DNA of 8,200 bases from Acidobacteriota bacterium (GTDB taxonomy: Bacteria; Acidobacteriota; Terriglobia; Terriglobales; Acidobacteriaceae): assembly GCA_021810735.1 (NCBI GenBank), contig JAJZIF010000150.1, positions 1 through 8,200 on the forward strand, written 5' to 3'. Positions within the stretch are counted from its first letter, which is position 1, and each line of letters begins with the position of its first letter. The notes below the pieces were generated by a model. That model saw only the letters and a program-made list of their open reading frames with translations, had not been told where the DNA came from and ran no database searches. A program made the translations under genes and the position numbers. This document shows positions 1 through 5,419 of the stretch, in pieces.

Positions 1-1
1 C

Positions 2-1675
2 GCGGGGGCTCCGTGGACGACGCCGTCCTTTGGGGTGATTCTGACGGGGCTGTTCCCGACGGTCCACGGCATGACGCTTCCTCCTTATGAGGGATGTGGG
101 CCGAGGATCAGCCAGCCGCTGACGGACGGGACACTGCCCGCAGTTCCGTCGAGGTTGCTGCTGTCTCCGTACAAACCGATTTTGCCGGAAATGCTGAAAC
201 CTTATGGGATGATTACGGCGGCTGATAACGCGAACTGCTGGTCGATATGGGATGTGGTGCATCGTGGCTGGGACTACTTCAAATTTTTCCCGGGATATCA
301 GTTGCCGGTTCCGGGGCATCCGGGATCAAGCCAGTTTTATCTGACGGCACCGAAGACGACGGCGTGGGCCCAGAAATGGCTGGAGCAGCATCAGCATCAG
401 CGCTTCTTCCTGTGGGTGCACTACATGGAACCGCATGCTCCCTTTAACGAGCTAGCGGCATACGACAGGTTCAAGGAGCCGGGAAATTTCCCGAACATGG
501 GCGACACGCCGGAGTTGCACCGGCTGGCAAAGCTACAAAACATTCATGCGATCCGCAGGATGCGGGAGTTATATGCGGGGAAAATTCTGTATGCAGACCA
601 CTACATTGGTGAATTGCTGGATACTGTTCGCTCGCTTGGGCTAAACAAGAACACCATCATCATCTTTACGTCCGATCACGGCGAACTGTTGTACTCGCAT
701 CCGAAAGACTTCAACACGGCCGATCACCGTTCGCTCTACAACACCGACCTGCATGTTCCATTGATCGTGGTCGGGCCGGACGTGCCAGCGGGCAAGCGGA
801 TCAATGACTTGGTGAGCAACTACGACATTGCTCCGACGATTATGAGCCTCGACGATTTGCCCGCTCCTGCGAAGACGGATGGAGTGAGCTTGAAGCCGAT
901 CATTGAAGGCACGACGAAGACCCCGCCGCACAAGTACATCTTTTCCGAAGAGTCGAACCTGATACCCCAGTATTCGATTCGCAGCAGCCGTTACAAGCTG
1001 ATTGAGACTATGCCTACGGGCAAGCTTCAGTGTTTTGACGAAGAGACGGACTGGCAGGAACTGCACAGTATCTGTTCGGAAATTCCCCGGCAGGCTGCAC
1101 GACTGAAGGCGGCGCTCGACGAGCATATCCAGGAAGAGGTTAAGCAGGCAGAGTCCTATCCGGACTGGAAGCATAACTTTGGGCTTGCGATTTTGCAGGG
1201 CCGTGACTCAACAAATCTGAAGATGCTGTCGCACGCCACTACGGTGGTGAACCCCACGGGGGGATCGCACTACCAGCTGACTGGGAGTGCGTGGCGCATG
1301 GATAACGCTGCGAACAATCTTGGCCACTTTGCCTACTGGGCGCCCCCGGGGCCGGCAAACGCGTATGTGATCTACCGGTCGGATACGCCGTTCATCGGCG
1401 AGTACAAAATTTCGGTCTGGTATGGCGGCATCAGCAAGCCGGGTGTGAAACAGGCCACCGATGCCAGTTACACGGTCTACTATCGGGGCAGCTCGATGTC
1501 ATTCCCGGTGAATCAACAAAAGGGGCAGGGTGATTGGCATTCGCTCGGAGTGTTTGACGATCCGACGTCCGTCAAGTTGACCAATCTCGCCAACGGCGCC
1601 GTAGTTGCCGGAGCGGTGCGGTTTCAAGAGCTTCATTCCACACGGAAGGCTGGTAAGCAAAGCACGATTCCTTGA
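2..1675 (+). CDS. Sulfatase-like (alkaline phosphatase superfamily) hydrolase with C-terminal golvesin-like domain, 5'-truncated by window edge
   Basis: The reading frame is open from position 2 to the TGA at 1673-1675, and the true start lies upstream of the window. Sulfatase-fold marks seen: APWTTPSF at 8-31 followed by LTGLFPTVHG (the nucleophile-loop region), HYMEPHAPF near 419-445, and the metal-site motif TSDHGE with Asp at 674-676 and His at 677-679. DHRSLYNTDLHVPLIV follows at about 722-769 and SNYDIAPTIMSL at about 815-850. The family hydrolyses sulfate or phosphate esters, usually outside the cytoplasm. From about 1241 to 1645 a separate C-terminal domain resembles the golvesin/xanthan lyase CBD-like domain, with YTVYYRG, VNQQ, GDWHSLGVFD and the ending GAVVAGAVRF. 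The usual Cys/Ser of the C/S-x-P-x-R sulfatase signature appears to be Thr (17-19) and the Arg is Phe, so true sulfatase activity is doubtful; a phosphodiesterase or phosphotransferase-like activity is possible. The first metal-binding Asp residues and any signal peptide are outside the window. The substrate is unknown. Confidence 0.88.
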   Translation, partial: AGAPWTTPSFGVILTGLFPTVHGMTLPPYEGCGPRISQPLTDGTLPAVPSRLLLSPYKPILPEMLKPYGMITAADNANCWSIWDVVHRGWDYFKFFPGYQLPVPGHPGSSQFYLTAPKTTAWAQKWLEQHQHQRFFLWVHYMEPHAPFNELAAYDRFKEPGNFPNMGDTPELHRLAKLQNIHAIRRMRELYAGKILYADHYIGELLDTVRSLGLNKNTIIIFTSDHGELLYSHPKDFNTADHRSLYNTDLHVPLIVVGPDVPAGKRINDLVSNYDIAPTIMSLDDLPAPAKTDGVSLKPIIEGTTKTPPHKYIFSEESNLIPQYSIRSSRYKLIETMPTGKLQCFDEETDWQELHSICSEIPRQAARLKAALDEHIQEEVKQAESYPDWKHNFGLAILQGRDSTNLKMLSHATTVVNPTGGSHYQLTGSAWRMDNAANNLGHFAYWAPPGPANAYVIYRSDTPFIGEYKISVWYGGISKPGVKQATDASYTVYYRGSSMSFPVNQQKGQGDWHSLGVFDDPTSVKLTNLANGAVVAGAVRFQELHSTRKAGKQSTIP

Positions 1676-1716
1676 CAGGAAGGGCTGCCAACCATTGGTG
1701 CGGAACTGAGGAGTCG

Positions 1717-1772
1717 CGTGGCTGCGCCAGAGCAACAGCTGCCGCTGATGCGACCGAAGGCAGATAGCCACG
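1717..1772 (+). other. Possible long stem-loop in the spacer before the TonB receptor gene
   Basis: CGTGGCT at 1717-1723 is exactly complementary to AGCCACG at 1766-1772, which is followed by AAAAA. The 42-nt interior contains further short self-complementary pieces such as CAGCTG. It could be a weak leader structure or a transcript end for the sulfatase-like gene, but it has no T tract on the + strand. A 7-bp match over this distance may be chance. Nothing else recognisable is visible in the 135-bp spacer. Confidence 0.2.
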
Positions 1773-1800
1773 AAAAATGAACGAAAAGAGTAAAGAATTT

Positions 1801-1806
1801 GGAGGA
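1801..1806 (+). promoter_or_regulatory. Shine-Dalgarno sequence that sets the start of the TonB receptor gene
   Basis: GGAGGA lies just before the GTG at 1811, with 5 nt between GGAGG and the start codon. A more upstream in-frame TTG at 1799 overlaps this element and has no ribosome binding site of its own, so GTG 1811 is the better start. Confidence 0.8.
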
Positions 1807-1810
1807 GAAC

Positions 1811-4800
1811 GTGAGGGGAAAGCTATATATCATCATGAGCATCGCACTGCTGATGGGCGCAATTCCTTTGTGGGGGCAAGCCACAAACTCCGGGGATATT
1901 CGAGGCACTGTTACCGATCAGAGCGGTGCGGTTATTCCAGGTGTGACGGTAACGGTAAAAGATCTAGACAAAGATGTGACGAGGACCTATAAGACCGATG
2001 CTTCAGGTCTTTATGATACGGGCTCCATTGTGGCAGACCGGTATTTGATTACGTTTAGCGCACCGGGCTTCAAGAAGCTGGTGCAGGGACCAATTACGCT
2101 GCAGGTTGGAACTCTGGGGCTGAACGCACGGCTTGAGGTGGGCTCGGAAACGCAGAGAGTTGTGGTTACGACCAACGCTCCTCTGCTGCAGACGACGAGT
2201 CCCACCCAATCCATAAGCCTTACGTCACACCAGATGGAGCAGTTGCCCCAAGTGGGATTTGGGGCAGACTGGCAGTCATTTCTGACCTTGCTGCCCGGAA
2301 CCTCCGGTACCGCTTCAAGTAAATTCGGCAATGTGAATCCCGGGGTGTCGGGCATTTCGGCAAACGGGAGCGAGCCATTCTCGACGACTCTGCTCGATGG
2401 CGCAACGACCTCTTCCCCGCAGAGCAACAACATCGCCGTGCCAATGATCTTTGACGCACTGTCAGAGGTCAAGGTCAGTGACTCTCTCTTCTCCGCTCAG
2501 TATGGCGTCGGAGGCATGATCTATAACCGGATCAGTAAAGGTGGCGGCAACCGTTTCCACGGCGAGGCTTACGAATACTTCCAAAACAACGCGCTGAATG
2601 CTGCGCCGTACTCGTTCGGTGTCAAAGCCAAAGTGCCCATTTTGCACTACAACGACTTCGGCGGAAACATCGGCGGGCCGATCCTGCCGCACCGTATGTT
2701 CTTCTTTTTCGACTATGACAAGATCGTGGATAAGGGCGGGGCAGCCAATGGCTTCATCACAGTTCCAAGCGAGGCGATGCGCCACGGGGACTTCACCGGT
2801 ATGCCAACCATTTACGATCCTACGACGCAGACAGTGGATGCTAATGGTGTAGTGCATCGGGAATCGTTCGCCAGTGAGTATGGCAATGGCAACAAGCTTC
2901 CGGCCAACCTGATTGATTCTGTCGCCCAGGCGATTCAGGCTTACTTTCCCAAGCCGAATATCTCAGGGACTATCGTGAATGGCATCCCGACCAACAATTA
3001 TTTCTACAACGTTCCCGCCTCAACTCCGGAGCAGCGTTTCTTTGGCCGCCTGGATTACGATATCACTTCGAAGAACCGGTTCACGGCGTCTGAGTTCTGG
3101 GGCGACCGGCCATCCCAGACTCTGGCACAGGGTATTTGCCCAATCAATTGCTACTCGTCGAGTATTGAGAACAGTAATGCCCAGGTTTCCGATGTATGGG
3201 CTATCAGTTCGTCAACGATGAACGAAGCGCGCCTCGGCTTTACGGACGAACTCGACTTCTTTGTCCCTTACACACTTGGGCAGGGTTTCCCTGCCAAGCT
3301 GGGCTGGAGATTCGCTAAGGCGGACGAATTTCCTACGCTCAACATCAACGGCGAGTACACTCTGGGACCGGGTGTGAACGCGGTCTACAAGGAATTCGTT
3401 TTTGACCCGTCTGATGTTGTCACATTGATTCGCGGCCGGCACGTTCTTCATTTCGGCGGTGAGTTTCTGATTGAGAGGCTGGATTCGACATCGTGGGGAA
3501 ATATCAATGCCGGCACGATGACCTTCAACGGCGATTACACGGCGTCGACCCAGGGAACGGCAAGTTCCACCGGTGTCTCGTATGCAGACTTCCTGCTTGG
3601 CTACGCAAGTAATTGGAACGCAAGAGTTGCTCCCGAGTACGGCGCAAGAATGAAAGCTCCGCAAATGTTTGTAAACGATGACTATAAGATTCGTCCGAAT
3701 CTGACCATCAATCTCGGACTCCGATGGATGGGCGAGACGGGGTGGCATGAAGTCCATGGCAACCAGAGGTCCTTCGATCCCTCCGTCACGAATCCCGCCA
3801 CCGGGATGCCGGGAGCTATGTGGTATGCGGTGACGCATGCAACTGGCCGTCGGTCACTTCAGCATCCGCTGTGGAATGTTTTCATGCCGCGCATCGGGTT
3901 TTCCTATCAGCCGGTCAATAACATGACGATCCGAGGAGGATTTGGTCTTTATACCTATCCGTGGTCGGCAGATACCTACGGCGGAGGCAATGGGGCTGCC
4001 TTCAGTTCAAGCGGTGCAGAGGCGGATAACACAAACGGTGCGCTTCCCGTGGTCGTTCTGAACTCGAGCGGAAACACGAACTACCAAGGGGCGGCTGGAG
4101 CGAGCATCAATTCAAGGTATGTGAAAGCCCCACTAGGTCCTGCTTCGTATAACGGACAGGGTGTGGGTTATACGCAATATCATGCCCCGGCGGCTCAGCT
4201 GTATCAATGGAATCTTTCTATCCAGCGGCAGATCACCGCGAACATAGTTACAGAGATCGCTTATGTGGCCAGCCATGGAGCAGATCAGCCATTTGCGACC
4301 AATCTGAACCAGGTGCCTGAAGGCAAGCTGGGGCCGAATGACGCAAGCGGCGCTACGAATGCGCGACCCTATCCGGAGTTTCAGGGAATTTCCGGATACA
4401 GGCTCGTCGGTATCTCGAATTACAATTCTCTGCAGGCTTCAATCACCAAGCGCATGAGTTCGGGACTTGAATTCAATTTCAACTACACCTGGTCAAAATT
4501 TCTGAACGAGCAGGACAGTTCAGGTCAGGGCGGCTATTTCGGGGTACAGCCCTTCCAGAATGCTTACGATCCTCGCGCCAACTACGGGCCTTCTAATTTT
4601 GATATCCGGGACATGTTCAAGGGCCAGGTTATTTATGAGCTTCCCTTTGGCAAGGGACGTTCGTTCCTGAATCACAACAACCTGCTCGATGAAGCGGTGG
4701 GCGGGTGGCTGACTTCCGCGACGATTGTGGCTCAGACTGGCAATCCGTTCACGGTGGTCATGGCCCACAATACGAGCTACAGCCAGGCCGGGGACCAATA

Positions 4801-5137
4801 TCCGAATGTAGTGGGAAATCCGCGCCTTGCCAACCCCTCGCCGTCAGAGTGGTTCAACGTGAATGCGTTTGCTGCTCCGGCGCCGGGGACCTTTGGCGAT
4901 TCCGGCCGCAACTCTTTGTACGGGCCGGGTCTGTTGAATGTGAACTTCTCCCTGAGCAAGACACTCCAGCTGCGGGACGGAGTTTCCATGCAGATCAGCG
5001 CAGATGCCACCAACGTGATCAATCATCCGAGCTTCGGATTGCCGGATTCAGCGATTGGTCCTGGCCACGATGCCCAGATTAGAAGTGTGACGGTAGGGGG
5101 CAGGGCGTTGCAGCTGGTGGGCAAGATTCGCTTTTAA
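1811..5137 (+). CDS. Oar-type TonB-dependent outer-membrane receptor with N-terminal carboxypeptidase-regulatory-like domain
   Basis: Starting at GTG 1811 the protein has 1108 residues. It opens with a signal peptide: charged MRGK, a hydrophobic stretch to about residue 21, and a likely cleavage after GQA (residue 24). Residues about 27-113 match a CarboxypepD_reg-like beta-sandwich (SGDIRGTVTDQSGAVIPGVTV, then DASGLYDTGSIVADRYLITF). Residues about 115-245 form a plug-like region with SLTSHQMEQLP, FLTLLPG and SAQYGVGGMIYNRISKGGGN. The rest is a long beta-barrel with Oar-family landmarks NDFGGNIGGPI, FFFFDYDK and VPSEAMRHGDF. The last residue is Phe in QLVGKIRF, the usual C-terminal signal for outer-membrane insertion by BAM. 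Such receptors import large ligands across the outer membrane using TonB energy; in Acidobacteriota many are presumed to take up glycan fragments. No TonB box or SusD partner is recognisable, so the ligand is unknown. The frame is intact. The preceding hydrolase ends 135 bp upstream, and a terminator follows at 5228-5264. Confidence 0.93.
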   Translation: MRGKLYIIMSIALLMGAIPLWGQATNSGDIRGTVTDQSGAVIPGVTVTVKDLDKDVTRTYKTDASGLYDTGSIVADRYLITFSAPGFKKLVQGPITLQVGTLGLNARLEVGSETQRVVVTTNAPLLQTTSPTQSISLTSHQMEQLPQVGFGADWQSFLTLLPGTSGTASSKFGNVNPGVSGISANGSEPFSTTLLDGATTSSPQSNNIAVPMIFDALSEVKVSDSLFSAQYGVGGMIYNRISKGGGNRFHGEAYEYFQNNALNAAPYSFGVKAKVPILHYNDFGGNIGGPILPHRMFFFFDYDKIVDKGGAANGFITVPSEAMRHGDFTGMPTIYDPTTQTVDANGVVHRESFASEYGNGNKLPANLIDSVAQAIQAYFPKPNISGTIVNGIPTNNYFYNVPASTPEQRFFGRLDYDITSKNRFTASEFWGDRPSQTLAQGICPINCYSSSIENSNAQVSDVWAISSSTMNEARLGFTDELDFFVPYTLGQGFPAKLGWRFAKADEFPTLNINGEYTLGPGVNAVYKEFVFDPSDVVTLIRGRHVLHFGGEFLIERLDSTSWGNINAGTMTFNGDYTASTQGTASSTGVSYADFLLGYASNWNARVAPEYGARMKAPQMFVNDDYKIRPNLTINLGLRWMGETGWHEVHGNQRSFDPSVTNPATGMPGAMWYAVTHATGRRSLQHPLWNVFMPRIGFSYQPVNNMTIRGGFGLYTYPWSADTYGGGNGAAFSSSGAEADNTNGALPVVVLNSSGNTNYQGAAGASINSRYVKAPLGPASYNGQGVGYTQYHAPAAQLYQWNLSIQRQITANIVTEIAYVASHGADQPFATNLNQVPEGKLGPNDASGATNARPYPEFQGISGYRLVGISNYNSLQASITKRMSSGLEFNFNYTWSKFLNEQDSSGQGGYFGVQPFQNAYDPRANYGPSNFDIRDMFKGQVIYELPFGKGRSFLNHNNLLDEAVGGWLTSATIVAQTGNPFTVVMAHNTSYSQAGDQYPNVVGNPRLANPSPSEWFNVNAFAAPAPGTFGDSGRNSLYGPGLLNVNFSLSKTLQLRDGVSMQISADATNVINHPSFGLPDSAIGPGHDAQIRSVTVGGRALQLVGKIRF

Positions 5138-5146
5138 TTGCTCTAC

Positions 5147-5192
5147 CACGGCCTGAGCGGCCAGCGCATGCTGGCCAAGATCGAAAGCCGTG
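5147..5192 (+). repeat. Nested inverted repeat just after the TonB receptor gene
   Basis: GGCCAGC (5159-5165), a GCAT loop and GCTGGCC (5170-5176) form a perfect 7-bp hairpin. It is enclosed by a second perfect stem, CACGGC (5147-5152) with GCCGTG (5187-5192). The element starts 9 nt after the receptor stop codon and has no T tract, so it is not a classic terminator by itself. It could protect the mRNA 3' end or be a REP-like intergenic palindrome; deciding needs other genomic copies. Confidence 0.5.
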
Positions 5193-5201
5193 ATCCAAGG
5201 T

Positions 5202-5219
5202 TCACTTGACCTCAAGTGA
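5202..5219. repeat. Perfect 18-bp palindrome, possible operator
   Basis: TCACTTGA (5202-5209) and TCAAGTGA (5212-5219) are exact inverted repeats separated by CC. The symmetry and size fit a dimeric regulator's binding site, but they also fit a small hairpin with an ACCT tetraloop. It lies upstream of the terminator, so as an operator it would more likely concern a promoter not recognised here. No regulator gene is nearby. Confidence 0.4.
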
Positions 5220-5227
5220 CGTTCCCG

Positions 5228-5264
5228 GGCGGATATGCACTTACTGTGTATCCGCCATTTTTTT
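5228..5264 (+). terminator. Rho-independent terminator after the TonB receptor gene
   Basis: GGCGGATA (5228-5235) pairs perfectly with TATCCGCC (5249-5256), with a possible inner CAC/GTG extension (5238-5240 with 5246-5248) across a TG bulge. One A follows and then seven T residues (5258-5264). It lies about 90 nt after the receptor stop codon and 155 nt before the GH2 start, so the glycosidase probably has its own promoter or depends on read-through. No convincing -35/-10 pair is visible between 5265 and 5419. Confidence 0.82.
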
Positions 5265-5403
5265 GATGGAGCAAGGCTGACTTCTGTGGTGCACGCCGGG
5301 GGGGAATAGAACTTGCTGAGGAATCCCTGCCCTCTGGCGGGAGTGTGGCTCGGAAGGATTTCGAGGAGTTTACGAACCGAAGTGGACAATCATCGGTAAC
5401 TTC

Positions 5404-5409
5404 AAGGAG
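5404..5409 (+). promoter_or_regulatory. Shine-Dalgarno sequence that sets the start of the GH2 gene
   Basis: AAGGAG ends 10 nt before ATG 5420. An in-frame GTG at 5411 is only 1 nt away, and the GTG at 5345 would put a polar 25-residue stretch before the Tat signal. ATG 5420 places the twin arginines at residues 13-14, as expected for an exported protein. Confidence 0.7.
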
Positions 5410-5419
5410 TGTGAATAAG

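Noticed and set aside
641..1174. Long minus-strand open frame of 177 codons inside the sulfatase-like gene
   Set aside because: The + strand frame has clear family motifs throughout; the minus-strand translation has no recognisable domain and is a shadow.
1672..1677. TTGACA overlapping the stop codon of the sulfatase-like gene, a perfect -35 consensus
   Set aside because: At 16-18 nt spacing the downstream hexamers (around 1694-1701) do not resemble TATAAT, so no promoter is called.
1777..1992. 71-codon frame starting at ATG 1777
   Set aside because: It overlaps the start of the TonB receptor in another frame, has no good ribosome binding site and reads as low-information sequence; it is a shadow.
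3212..3838. Minus-strand open frame of 208 codons inside the TonB receptor gene
   Set aside because: It lies within a conserved beta-barrel coding region; its translation is rich in Arg/His/Pro typical of antisense shadows.
5209..5219. ACCTCAAGTGA resembles one half of a SoxR box
   Set aside because: The second half (ACTTGAGG in the correct order) is absent; the symmetry here centres on CC and gives a different palindrome.
5298..5304. Run of seven G in the GH2 leader, possible slipped-strand phase variation
   Set aside because: It lies outside any coding region and between no recognisable promoter elements; a single short run is weak evidence.
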